In this document: piece after piece, positions 16,071-24,177 of the stretch | How positions within the stretch are numbered: the first letter of the stretch is position 1 | Layout: every line of letters begins with the position of its first letter | From: Bacilli bacterium | GTDB lineage: Bacteria; Bacillota_I; Bacilli_A; RF39; UBA660 | Reading direction: 5' to 3' | Length of the DNA: 64,000 bases | Assembly (NCBI GenBank): GCA_017548925.1 | Contig: JAFYYX010000001.1 | Span: 548,852-612,851 of the forward strand | Position numbers and translations under genes: made by a program | The notes under the pieces: generated by a model | What the model was told of the DNA's origin: nothing | What the model saw: only the letters and a program-made list of their open reading frames with translations | Database searches by the model: none

Positions 16071-17147
16071 ATGAAAAAATATTTAATTATAGGTTTATCA
16101 GCACTTGCTGCTTTAATTATTGCTGGTATTATTTTTGTTATAATTGGAACTGGTGCAGTAAATAAAAAAGATAAAACTCAAGTTTTATTTACTATTAACG
16201 CTGGTGATTCAAGAACAACAATTATTAATAACTTAAATAAAGCTGGTCTAATTAAAAATAAACTTGCTGGAACTATTTATATTAATATAAATAGAGGTAA
16301 AAACTTACAAGCTGCTACATATGAACTTAATCGAACTATGTCACTAAAAGAAATTTTAAACAAATTTGATAAAGGTGAAAAGTACGATAACAGAGTAGCT
16401 GTAACTTTAAAATTTGTTCCTGGTAAAAGAATAACAAGTTATGCTGAAACAATTGCAAGTTTTGTTAATGAATATCAAGATCCAGCAGTTGAAGTAACTA
16501 AAGATGATATTATTAAAGAAATTAACGATAAAGAATATGTTAAAACATTAATTGATAAATATTGGTTCTTAACTGATGAAGTTTTAGATGGTGAAATTTA
16601 TTATGCTTTAGAAGGTTATCTGCAACCTGAAACTTATCAATTTTATACAACATCTACAGTTAAAGAAATTGTTGAAAGAATGCTTGATCAAACTGATAAA
16701 AAACTAACTCCACTTAAAGAAAGTATTAAAAAAAGTGGATATACTGTTCATGAAATTCTATCAGCTGCTGCAATAATTGAAAAAGAAGCAAACTCTGATG
16801 AAGATAGAAAAAAAGTTGCTCAAGTAATTTATACAAGAATTGCTAAAAAAATGAATTTAGGTATGGATGTTACAGCATACTATGCTGCTAAAGTAGAACA
16901 AACTAAAGATAATCCATATATGTATTCATGGAACTTCTTACCAAGTAAATATAATACAAGAAATAAAAATAATTTAGGTCTACCAATAGGACCAATTTGT
17001 AATCCATCATTATCAAGTATTAATGCTGCACTAAATCCAAGTGATACAAATTATGTATATTTTTATGCTGATATTAATACTGGTAAAGTATATTTTGCTG
17101 AAGATTATGCTGGATTTATGAAAATTCAAAAGGATCTAGGTGTTTAA
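16071..17147 (+). CDS. mltG: Endolytic peptidoglycan transglycosylase MltG
   Basis: Membrane-anchored lytic transglycosylase that cleaves nascent glycan strands and terminates their elongation. 358 residues from ATG 16071, with AAGGA 10 bases upstream; the in-frame ATG at 16032 would lie inside the DUF1292 gene. One N-terminal transmembrane helix is followed by a LysM-like domain and the YceG catalytic domain. The probable catalytic Glu237 lies in IIEKEAN, with later motifs NLGMDVTAYYA, YNTRNKNNLGLPIGPICNPS and YVYFYADINTGKVYFAE. Its presence implies that this organism makes peptidoglycan. Confidence 0.95.
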   Translation: MKKYLIIGLSALAALIIAGIIFVIIGTGAVNKKDKTQVLFTINAGDSRTTIINNLNKAGLIKNKLAGTIYININRGKNLQAATYELNRTMSLKEILNKFDKGEKYDNRVAVTLKFVPGKRITSYAETIASFVNEYQDPAVEVTKDDIIKEINDKEYVKTLIDKYWFLTDEVLDGEIYYALEGYLQPETYQFYTTSTVKEIVERMLDQTDKKLTPLKESIKKSGYTVHEILSAAAIIEKEANSDEDRKKVAQVIYTRIAKKMNLGMDVTAYYAAKVEQTKDNPYMYSWNFLPSKYNTRNKNNLGLPIGPICNPSLSSINAALNPSDTNYVYFYADINTGKVYFAEDYAGFMKIQKDLGV

Positions 17148-17151
17148 GTAA

Positions 17152-17754
17152 ATGAAAGAATTTATTATAGAAATGGAAAATTATGCTAATGAGCATAATG
17201 TACCTATAATTGAAAAAGATTCCATTGCTTTTATTATGAAATATATTAAATCTCATAATATTAAAAATATCTTAGAAATAGGTAGTGCAATTGGATACTC
17301 TGCAATTTTAATGGCTAGTGCATCTCCTGATGTATATGTTACAACTATTGAAAGAGATGAAACTAGATACATGGAATGTTTAAAAAATGTTAAAGCATGT
17401 GGTTTAGATAAAAAAATTAATGTTGTATATCAAGATGCACTTGAAGTAAATCTATCTAATGTTGAATATGATTTAATTTTTATTGATGCTGCTAAAGGTC
17501 AATATACTAAATTCTTTGAGAAATTTAAATATTTCTTAACTAAAGATGGAACAATTATTACTGATAATTTAAAATTCCATGGACATGTTGGAAAATCAAG
17601 TAAAATTGAAAGTAACAACTTAAGAAATTTAGTTAAAAAGATTGAAAGTTATATTGAATTCTTACAAGAAAATAAAGAATTTGATACTAAATTTTATGAT
17701 GTAGGAGACGGACTATCTGTTTCTGTTCGTCACAGTGATGATAAAAATGAGTAA
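17152..17754 (+). CDS. SAM-dependent O-methyltransferase, YrrM family (TrmR-like)
   Basis: 200 residues of the class I methyltransferase 3 family. Motif I is ILEIGSAIGYSAILMA, the acidic residue pairing with SAM is in TTIERDETRY, and YDLIFIDAAKGQYTKFFE followed by IITDNLKFHG supplies the metal-site residues. Bacillus YrrM/TrmR methylates 5-hydroxyuridine at position 34 of tRNA. The following U32 proteins are often linked to that same hydroxylation step (TrhP), so a wobble-uridine modification role is a good inference. It overlaps the next gene by 8 bases. Confidence 0.87.
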   Translation: MKEFIIEMENYANEHNVPIIEKDSIAFIMKYIKSHNIKNILEIGSAIGYSAILMASASPDVYVTTIERDETRYMECLKNVKACGLDKKINVVYQDALEVNLSNVEYDLIFIDAAKGQYTKFFEKFKYFLTKDGTIITDNLKFHGHVGKSSKIESNNLRNLVKKIESYIEFLQENKEFDTKFYDVGDGLSVSVRHSDDKNE

Positions 17755-18529
17755 GTTATTAGTTTTAGTACAAAATAATACTATTATTAATAAAGTCAAG
17801 GAAGTTGAAAAAGCAACTTTCCTTTTTCCGCTTGAAGGATATTCTGTTGGTTATCCAGTAACATATAAACTGAGTGATATAGAAGAGTTTGGTTGTTATA
17901 TTTTAGTTAATAGAGTTTTAGATGAAAACTCTATTGAATCACTAAAAGAATTATTTAAAGATTTTCCTAAAAATATTAAAGGTATTGTCTTTGAAGATTT
18001 AGGAGTTTTAGAACTAGTTAAAGATTTAGATATAACTAAAATATTATGGCAAAACCATTTAAATGCATCTTTTTTAACAGTTAATGGATATTTAAAATAT
18101 GTTGATAGTGTTATGGTATCAACTGATATTACTGAAGAAGAGATATCTTTAATAGTTAGTAAAGCAGATAAACCATTAGTACTTCCAGTACTTGGATATA
18201 CACCGGTTATGTACTCAAGAAGACATCTTTTAAATAGTTTTAATATGAACTACGAAGAAAATGTTTCTAATCCAACAACTATTAAAGAAGAAGTTTTAAA
18301 AGATGAATTTAAAGTATATGAAAATGAATATGGAACACAATTATTTTATAATAAACTTTATGATGGAAGAAGTTTAATGAAATATAATGCTTTATATTAT
18401 TTTATAAATACTGTATTTGTATCAGATGAAGATGTTTTATCATTTATTAAGGGTGAAGAACTATCTACTGATACATTTGATGGTTTCTTAAATAAAAAAA
18501 CTATCTATAAGTTAAAGGATGGTGAGTAA
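17747..18529 (+). CDS. U32 family peptidase-like protein (YrrN-like)
   Basis: About 260 residues from ATG 17747; the frame is open to 17735 but the 8-base overlap ATGAGTAA is the natural coupling start. It resembles the short, degenerate U32 subunit (Bacillus YrrN): poor in the cysteines and active-site motifs of the long paralogue, but with the TIM-barrel pattern (KGIVFEDLGVLEL, KPLVLPVLGYTPVMYSRRHL). Its pairing with the next U32 gene is conserved. Likely partner of YrrO in tRNA 5-hydroxyuridine formation; this follows from family knowledge, not from a visible site. Confidence 0.8.
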   Translation: MSKLLVLVQNNTIINKVKEVEKATFLFPLEGYSVGYPVTYKLSDIEEFGCYILVNRVLDENSIESLKELFKDFPKNIKGIVFEDLGVLELVKDLDITKILWQNHLNASFLTVNGYLKYVDSVMVSTDITEEEISLIVSKADKPLVLPVLGYTPVMYSRRHLLNSFNMNYEENVSNPTTIKEEVLKDEFKVYENEYGTQLFYNKLYDGRSLMKYNALYYFINTVFVSDEDVLSFIKGEELSTDTFDGFLNKKTIYKLKDGE

Positions 18530-18531
18530 GT

Positions 18532-19731
18532 ATGGAAAAAGTAGAATTACTTGCACCAGCTGGAGATTTAGAAAGATTAAAACTTGCATTTCATTATGGA
18601 GCAGATGCTTGTTATTTAGGTGGAAAAGATTTTTCTCTAAGAGCTAATGCTAAAAACTTTAGTTTAGAAGACTTAAAAGGAGCAGCAGAGTATGCTCATA
18701 GTTTAAATAAAAAAGTGTATGTAACTGTTAATATAATCTTCCATAATGAAGATTTAGATGGTTTAATTAAATACTTAAAAGAATTAGAAAAAATTAAAAT
18801 AGATGCAGTTATTGTAAGTGATTTAGCTGTTGTTAATATTATTAATGAAAATAATATTAACTTAGAAGTTCACTTATCAACTCAAGCATCAACACTTAAT
18901 AGTTATGCTGCTAAATTCTGGAAAGATTTAGGAGTAACAAGAATTGTTCTTGCAAGAGAAGCATCAAGAGAAGATATAAAAGCTATTAAAGAAAAAACAG
19001 GACTTGATCTAGAAGTATTTATTCATGGAGCAATGTGTACATCGTTTAGTGGTAGATGTGTTTTATCAAACTATGCTACTAATAGAGATTCAAACCGTGG
19101 TGGTTGTGCACAGGTATGTAGATGGATGTTTGATATAGAAGGATCAGATAATACCTTTATGATGATGCCAAAAGACTTATGTATGGCATATTACTTAAAA
19201 GATTTAATAGATCTTGGTGCTAACTCATTTAAAGTAGAAGGTAGAATGAGATCAGTATACTATGTTGCATCTATTATTATGATTTATAGAGAGTTAATTG
19301 ATAAAATATATGATAATACATTAACTGATAAAGATTTAAAATATGCTATTGCTATTTTAAATCGTACAGCTAATAGAGAATCAGCTCCACAATTCTTTGA
19401 TAAAATACCTACTTATAAAGAACAATACTTTAATGGAAGAGAAGAACAATCTAATCAAGATTTTCTAGGTATAGTTAAAGAATATGATGAAGAAAAAGGT
19501 ATAGTTACAATAGAACAACGTAATTACTTTAAAAAAGGTGATATTGTTGAATTTATTGGACCAAACCTAGAAACATTTACTTATGAAGTAAATAATATAT
19601 ATGATGAGGATGATAATTTAATAGATATTGTTAGACATCCTAAAATGGTAGTAAAACTACCAATAAATGTAAAATTAAATAAAGATGATATTATGCGATT
19701 AAAAGTGTTTGACAAAAAAGACTTTGTATAG
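18532..19731 (+). CDS. U32 family protein, TrhP/YrrO-like tRNA hydroxylation protein
   Basis: 399 residues. It carries the U32 signature: ELLAPAGDLERLKLAFHYGADACYLGG at the N terminus, then EVFIHGAMCTSFSGRCVLSNY and the cysteine-rich RGGCAQVCRW, which supply Cys ligands for an Fe-S or metal site, then SFKVEGRMRSVYYV. The C-terminal beta domain (FLGIVKEYDEEKGIVTIEQRN) is the usual U32 extension. Bacillus YrrN/YrrO and E. coli TrhP are needed for ho5U34 in tRNA. The older annotation 'collagenase-like peptidase' is probably misleading here. Confidence 0.9.
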   Translation: MEKVELLAPAGDLERLKLAFHYGADACYLGGKDFSLRANAKNFSLEDLKGAAEYAHSLNKKVYVTVNIIFHNEDLDGLIKYLKELEKIKIDAVIVSDLAVVNIINENNINLEVHLSTQASTLNSYAAKFWKDLGVTRIVLAREASREDIKAIKEKTGLDLEVFIHGAMCTSFSGRCVLSNYATNRDSNRGGCAQVCRWMFDIEGSDNTFMMMPKDLCMAYYLKDLIDLGANSFKVEGRMRSVYYVASIIMIYRELIDKIYDNTLTDKDLKYAIAILNRTANRESAPQFFDKIPTYKEQYFNGREEQSNQDFLGIVKEYDEEKGIVTIEQRNYFKKGDIVEFIGPNLETFTYEVNNIYDEDDNLIDIVRHPKMVVKLPINVKLNKDDIMRLKVFDKKDFV

Positions 19732-19802
19732 TATTCTTAAAAAGTATTTTGTGTATAAATACAAAACAATAATTTATAAATCAAAAGGGAGAGTTGCTTA
19801 AA

Positions 19803-20270
19803 ATGGCAAACGCAGAAAAAATAATGGTAACTGCTGAAGGTTACTTAGATTTAGAAAATGAATTAAATGAACTTAAAAATGTTAGAAGACCTCAAATTAT
19901 TCAAGCAATTAAAGAAGCTAGAGCATTAGGAGATTTATCTGAAAATGCAGATTACGATGCTGCAAGAGATGAACAAGCTCAAGTTGAATCTAGAATAAAA
20001 GAGTTAGAATATAAACTAGAACATAGTGAAATCATTGAAAATAAAAAGAAAAGTCATGTTGGACTTGGTTCTAAAGTTGTTATTAAATATGATGATGGTG
20101 AAGAAGATGAATACATGATTGTTGGTTCTTTAGAAGCTGATCCATTTAATAATCGTATTTCAAATGAATCACCAATTGGTGTTGCTGTAATGGGTAAAAA
20201 ACAAGGTGATGTTGTATCTGTTGCATCACCTAATGGTTCATACGAAGTAACTATTAAAGAAATAAAATAA
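19803..20270 (+). CDS. greA: Transcription elongation factor GreA
   Basis: Rescues backtracked RNA polymerase by stimulating transcript cleavage. 155 residues from ATG 19803 behind AAAGGGAGAG. The N-terminal antiparallel coiled coil carries LSENADYDAARDEQ with the acidic tip residues. The C-terminal FKBP-like domain ends SPIGVAVMGKKQGDVVSV and YEVTIKEI. It closes the ireB-to-U32 gene block, as in Bacillus, and has its own terminator. Confidence 0.96.
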   Translation: MANAEKIMVTAEGYLDLENELNELKNVRRPQIIQAIKEARALGDLSENADYDAARDEQAQVESRIKELEYKLEHSEIIENKKKSHVGLGSKVVIKYDDGEEDEYMIVGSLEADPFNNRISNESPIGVAVMGKKQGDVVSVASPNGSYEVTIKEIK

Positions 20271-20298
20271 TATACTTTTTATAAAGTATATTTTTTTT
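20269..20298 (+). terminator. Intrinsic terminator of greA
   Basis: AATATACTTT / AAAGTATATT arms with a run of eight T; starts within the stop codon. Confidence 0.9.
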
Positions 20299-20328
20299 GT
20301 AAATATACTAGAAAATAAGGCAAATTAG

Positions 20329-20357
20329 TTGTTTTTATTCAATAAATAGTATATAAT
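20329..20357 (+). promoter_or_regulatory. Promoter of tig
   Basis: TTGTTT (20329-20334) and TATAAT (20352-20357), spacer 17. Confidence 0.75.
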
Positions 20358-20386
20358 ACTATCGTGTTTGAAAGGAAATGTTATTA

Positions 20387-21640
20387 ATGGCAAAAAACGT
20401 TAAAGAAATAGAAATTAAATTAGAAGGAAAAGAATGGGAAACTTGCTTAGATAAAGCTTTCAAAAAGAAAAATAAAGATACTAAAATAGATGGATTTAGA
20501 AAAGGACAAGCTCCTAAAGATATGTTCATTAAAAAGTTTGGTATTGAATCTCTTTATATGGAAGCTGTAGATTTTGCAATTGACGCAGCTTACAAAAAAG
20601 CTTTAGACGATGCTAAAGTTATTCCTGTTATCGAACCTAAATTAGATGTTAAAAATATTGATGAAAAATCTGTAACATTTATGTTTACTATCATTACTAA
20701 ACCTGAAGTTAAATTAGGCGAATATAAAAAATTAGGAATTAAAAAAGAAAAAGCTAAAGCCACTAAAGCTGAAATTGATGCAGAAGTAGAAGCACTTAGA
20801 ACACAATGTGCAGAAATTGTTGTTAAAGGTGAAAAAGAAAAAGTTGCTGAAAAAGATACTGCAGTAATTGATTTTGAAGGATTTGTAGATGGTAAACCTT
20901 TAGAAGGTGGAAAAGGAGAAAACTTCCCACTAGAAATTGGTAGTCATTCATTTATACCTGGATTTGAAGAAGGTCTAGTTGGAATGAAATCTGGAGAAAC
21001 TAAAGAATTAAATCTTGAGTTTCCTAAAGATTATGTAAAAGACTTAGCTGGTAAGAAAGTTAAATTTAATGTAACAGTTCATGAAATTAAAACTAGAAAA
21101 CTTCCTGAACTTGGTGAAGAATTCTATAAAGATCTTGGTTATGAAGATATGAAAACTGAAGAAGAATTTAGAAAAGAAGTTGAAAATGTTTTAGTTGAAA
21201 GAAAACAAAGAGAACTTGATGATAAATTCTTAGATGAATGTTTAGAAAAAGCTGCAAATAACATGAAAGTTGATATCAATGATGAAATCATTGATGATGA
21301 AATTCATAGAATGATTCATGAAGTTGAACATAAACTTCAAATGCAAGGTTTAACAATTGATCAATATTATGAATTCACTGGTTTAACTCATGAAAAAATG
21401 CATGAACAAATGCATGATGAAGCAGTTAAAAGAATTAAATACCGTTATTTAATTGAATCTGTTGCGGATGCTGAAAAGATTGATTTTACTCAAAAAGAAG
21501 TTGATGCTAAAGCTGATGAAATGGCTAAAAATTACGGTGTAACTAAAGAAGAACTTCTAAAAGCATATGGATCTGATGAAGTAGTTAAATACGATATGAA
21601 GATGCATAAAGCATTAGAAATTATTAAAGAAAATAATTAA
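20387..21640 (+). CDS. tig: Trigger factor
   Basis: Ribosome-bound chaperone and peptidyl-prolyl isomerase. 417 residues from ATG 20387; ATG 20378 is too close to AAAGGA (20371-20376) to be used. The ribosome-docking signature GFRKGQAP is at residues 36-43. An FKBP domain lies at about 150-240 (DTAVIDFEGFVDGKPLEGG, FPLEIGSHSFIPGFEEGLVGM). The C-terminal helical arms are rich in Lys, Glu and Met-His (MHEQMHDEAVKR). Monocistronic with its own promoter and terminator. Confidence 0.96.
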   Translation: MAKNVKEIEIKLEGKEWETCLDKAFKKKNKDTKIDGFRKGQAPKDMFIKKFGIESLYMEAVDFAIDAAYKKALDDAKVIPVIEPKLDVKNIDEKSVTFMFTIITKPEVKLGEYKKLGIKKEKAKATKAEIDAEVEALRTQCAEIVVKGEKEKVAEKDTAVIDFEGFVDGKPLEGGKGENFPLEIGSHSFIPGFEEGLVGMKSGETKELNLEFPKDYVKDLAGKKVKFNVTVHEIKTRKLPELGEEFYKDLGYEDMKTEEEFRKEVENVLVERKQRELDDKFLDECLEKAANNMKVDINDEIIDDEIHRMIHEVEHKLQMQGLTIDQYYEFTGLTHEKMHEQMHDEAVKRIKYRYLIESVADAEKIDFTQKEVDAKADEMAKNYGVTKEELLKAYGSDEVVKYDMKMHKALEIIKENN

Positions 21641-21645
21641 TATAC

Positions 21646-21671
21646 AAAACTTCGCAATAGCGAAGTTTTTT
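21646..21671 (+). terminator. Intrinsic terminator of tig
   Basis: Perfect 10-bp stem AAAACTTCGC / GCGAAGTTTT with AATA loop and T tail. Confidence 0.95.
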
Positions 21672-21682
21672 ATATATAAATA

Positions 21683-21711
21683 TTGTTATAAAAATAATTG
21701 TGTGATATATT
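21683..21711 (+). promoter_or_regulatory. Promoter for the gene at 21737
   Basis: TTGTTA (21683-21688) and TATATT (21706-21711), spacer 17. The predicted start of transcription falls at about 21718, which excludes the ATG at 21716. Confidence 0.65.
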
Positions 21712-21736
21712 TTAAATGATAGAAAGAGTGATTAGT

Positions 21737-22639
21737 TTGAAATCAATACTTAAAAAGAAAAGATTATTAGTTTCAATAATAATATTAATAATAGTTATTA
21801 CTTTAGTTGCTTGCGGATTTATATTTTTAAAAGATAAAATTGGTAAAAAATCTTCTGGTAAGTTACCAAAAAATCAATTATCAGAAAAAGAAGTAAATAA
21901 AATAAGTGCTTATAAAGCTGTTAAATATGCATCATACTTATCTAGTAGGGAAAAAGGAATAGAATCATTTACTCCAGATGAATTATCAGAAATGATTTTT
22001 TGGTATGGCAAATCAGAAGATAATGATTTTAAATTAAAAGGTACAACTAAAGATGATGAAGAAATCTATACTATAAATGAAAGTTTAGTAACAGATGCTA
22101 TTAATTTATTCTTCGGACCTGATGCAAGCTATGATTTATCTAAATTAGTTGGAACTAATTCTATGTTAAATGAAAATTCAAAAATTCTTGAAACTGAAGG
22201 TATATACGGAAATAATGATAATAGACAAGATGAATTAGCATTATTCTGTGGATATACTTATAGTAAATATGATTTAGATAATAAAACATTTGAACTTATT
22301 GCAACTCCTGGTTGTGGAGGTTTATATGATGATATGGATTCTCCAGAAATTCATTCAAAAGTAATCAATTTTGATAAAGCTGTTAAAAATGGTGATGAAC
22401 TAACTGTTACATTAAATGCAATATATTTAGATTGTAAATATAATGATGACAATTATAATTATAAATGTAAGATTTATAAAGATAATAAAAAAGACAACTT
22501 AATAAAAAAAGTAAATTTAAAACCAACAGAGGGAATAAATATTAAAAAGTATTTAAAGAAATCATCACTTATAACTATTAAATTTAAATTAAATTCTGAA
22601 ACAAACGAATATTACTTTGTAAGTAGTACTATTAAATAA
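21737..22639 (+). CDS. Probable lipoprotein or membrane-anchored extracellular protein, unknown
   Basis: About 300 residues from TTG 21737 (AAAGAG 8-9 bases upstream, after the promoter). A basic N terminus, MKSILKKKRLL, is followed by a hydrophobic stretch ending ITLVAC, which fits a lipobox (L-V-A-C), so the mature protein may be lipid-anchored. Hydrophobic residues continue for five positions after the Cys, so a plain membrane anchor is the alternative. The extracellular part is charged and contains Cys-Gly pairs (LFCGYTYS, TPGCGGLYD). No domain recognised. Confidence 0.75.
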   Translation: MKSILKKKRLLVSIIILIIVITLVACGFIFLKDKIGKKSSGKLPKNQLSEKEVNKISAYKAVKYASYLSSREKGIESFTPDELSEMIFWYGKSEDNDFKLKGTTKDDEEIYTINESLVTDAINLFFGPDASYDLSKLVGTNSMLNENSKILETEGIYGNNDNRQDELALFCGYTYSKYDLDNKTFELIATPGCGGLYDDMDSPEIHSKVINFDKAVKNGDELTVTLNAIYLDCKYNDDNYNYKCKIYKDNKKDNLIKKVNLKPTEGINIKKYLKKSSLITIKFKLNSETNEYYFVSSTIK

Positions 22640-22671
22640 AAAAAGAATAGATTCAAATCTATTCTTTTTTC
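22639..22671. terminator. Bidirectional terminator between convergent genes
   Basis: AAAAAAGAATAGA / TCTATTCTTTTTT inverted repeat around TTCAAA. The flanking A and T runs let it serve both the lipoprotein gene and the minus-strand symporter, whose last codons overlap it. Confidence 0.85.
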
Positions 22672-23915
22672 TTACTTTTCTTTGAAAGCCAATTTTTTCC
22701 TTCAACCACCCTGGTAACAAGCATTGATGAAGCAGAGTCTCCAGTAACATTTAAAAGTGTTGCTGCTGGATCAATGATTGTAGCAATAATTGTTAGAATT
22801 GGAAGAGCTTTAATTGGGAATGCCATCATCGATAAAATTAGCATTTCAGATATTGTTCCACCGCCAACTGGAACAGCTGTAACTAAAAGATTAGCAACCA
22901 TAGCAACTCCGGTAACTTTTAAGATGCCACCAATTGATGTAACATCTGTACCGAATAAATAAACTAAGAACATTATTTTAAATACTGAACCAATAACTGA
23001 TCCATCTTTATGGAAACTTGTTCCAAGAGGAACTACTGTTTCAGCAATATCATTAGGAACTCCAATTCCTTCACAAGTTTTTAAGTTTGCAGGAATAGAT
23101 GCTGCTGATGAACAAGTAGATATTGATGTAGCTGTTGCTGGAATAATATTTTTCCAGAATAACTTGAATCCTTTTTTACCACCACTTATAAATGCATATA
23201 AAGAGTACATTATAAAGTAGAAAGCTACAGCAACAACTGTATAAATAATAAATGTTCTTAAATAACCAACCGCAATTTCAGAACCAAATGTTCCTATTAA
23301 AGCAGCAAAGTAACATCCTAGTCCGATAGGTGCATATAAGAAGATGATATCTACTAATTTAAGTACTACTTTATTAGCAGATTCTAAAACCTTTTTAAGC
23401 GGTTCACCATCATCTCCTGATTTATTTAGTGCTACCCCAAATAAAATAGATATAACTACAATAGCAAGAATACTATTTTTAGATAGTATTAGTGAAAAGT
23501 CATTAACGCTTATAGCTTGAACTGTTCTATCTAGAATATTTACTTTTTCTTTAGTAGCAGTAACTTCACCTAAAGCTTCTTTAATTTTAACTGCATCATG
23601 AGTTTTAACTAGTTTTGTTGAATAGGTAATACCAAGTCCAACAATACAAGCAATAATTGATGTAATTAAGAAAATTAAAAAAGTAGATCCAATTACTTTA
23701 CCAAGTCTTTTTGGTTGCTTAATTTTGGCGATCGATGTTGTAATCGTTAAGAAAATTAACGGAACTATAATTACAAACATCATATTCATAAATAAATCAC
23801 CAAATGGTTTTAGTACTTCAGTTTTTTCTTTAAAGATTAAACCTACAACAGTACCAATAATTAGTGATAAAGTTAGAAGTATGGTTTGCTTATAGTTTTT
23901 CCATATTCCCTTCAT
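22659..23915 (-). CDS. Dicarboxylate/amino acid:cation symporter (DAACS family)
   Basis: 418-residue polytopic membrane protein with about eight transmembrane segments plus two re-entrant loops. Family signatures are IIVPLIFLTITTSI near the N terminus, the serine-rich hairpin TATSISTCSSAASIPANL, a TM7-type region and the C-terminal hairpin LLNVTGDSASSMLVTRVVEG. Members import glutamate, aspartate, C4-dicarboxylates or serine/threonine with Na+ or H+; the substrate cannot be fixed by eye. A strong GGAGGTAAG site precedes the start. Convergent with the upstream lipoprotein gene and divergent from the ABC-exporter operon. Confidence 0.92.
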   Translation of the reverse strand: MKGIWKNYKQTILLTLSLIIGTVVGLIFKEKTEVLKPFGDLFMNMMFVIIVPLIFLTITTSIAKIKQPKRLGKVIGSTFLIFLITSIIACIVGLGITYSTKLVKTHDAVKIKEALGEVTATKEKVNILDRTVQAISVNDFSLILSKNSILAIVVISILFGVALNKSGDDGEPLKKVLESANKVVLKLVDIIFLYAPIGLGCYFAALIGTFGSEIAVGYLRTFIIYTVVAVAFYFIMYSLYAFISGGKKGFKLFWKNIIPATATSISTCSSAASIPANLKTCEGIGVPNDIAETVVPLGTSFHKDGSVIGSVFKIMFLVYLFGTDVTSIGGILKVTGVAMVANLLVTAVPVGGGTISEMLILSMMAFPIKALPILTIIATIIDPAATLLNVTGDSASSMLVTRVVEGKNWLSKKSKKKE

Positions 23916-23995
23916 TCTTACCTCCTTATAATATAATTATATATACAAAAAAACTAAATAGTAAATAAAAATATAACTTTGTAAACCAAAAATAG

Positions 23996-24024
23996 TTGAC
24001 ATATGTTCGAGTGAATGTTATATT
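23996..24024 (+). promoter_or_regulatory. Promoter with TATGTTCGA motif, second copy
   Basis: TTGACA (23996-24001) and TATATT (24019-24024), spacer 17. The segment 23993-24011 is identical over 19 bases to 10739-10757, and the motif sits on the same face relative to the -35 in both. Confidence 0.75.
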
Positions 24025-24060
24025 GTACTTGAATCTGAATTAAGAAAGGAGTGGGAATAT

Positions 24061-24132
24061 ATGATTTTAGATTTAAAGAAAATTTATAATAAGGTGGAAA
24101 ATTTAAATCAAGTATTTCCACTTTATAATTAG
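24061..24132 (+). CDS. 23-residue peptide ORF upstream of ABC exporter
   Basis: ATG 24061 has a near-perfect AAGGAGTGGG site and lies downstream of a strong promoter. The peptide, MILDLKKIYNKVENLNQVFP then LYN, ends at TAG 24130. A small hairpin, AGTTC-AAAA-GAACT, overlaps the stop (24131-24144), and the ABC exporter starts 45 bases later. It has no Gly-Gly leader site and few hydrophobic residues. It could be a regulatory leader peptide, an exported or signalling peptide, or a remnant. The strong translation signals support real expression; function is unknown. Confidence 0.55.
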   Translation: MILDLKKIYNKVENLNQVFPLYN

Positions 24133-24177
24133 TTCAAAAGAACTTTAAAATTTATTTATAATTTATTGGAGGTATAT

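Noticed and set aside
18532-19731. Collagenase-like secreted protease
   Set aside because: There is no signal peptide. The YrrM and paired U32 context points to tRNA wobble-uridine hydroxylation.
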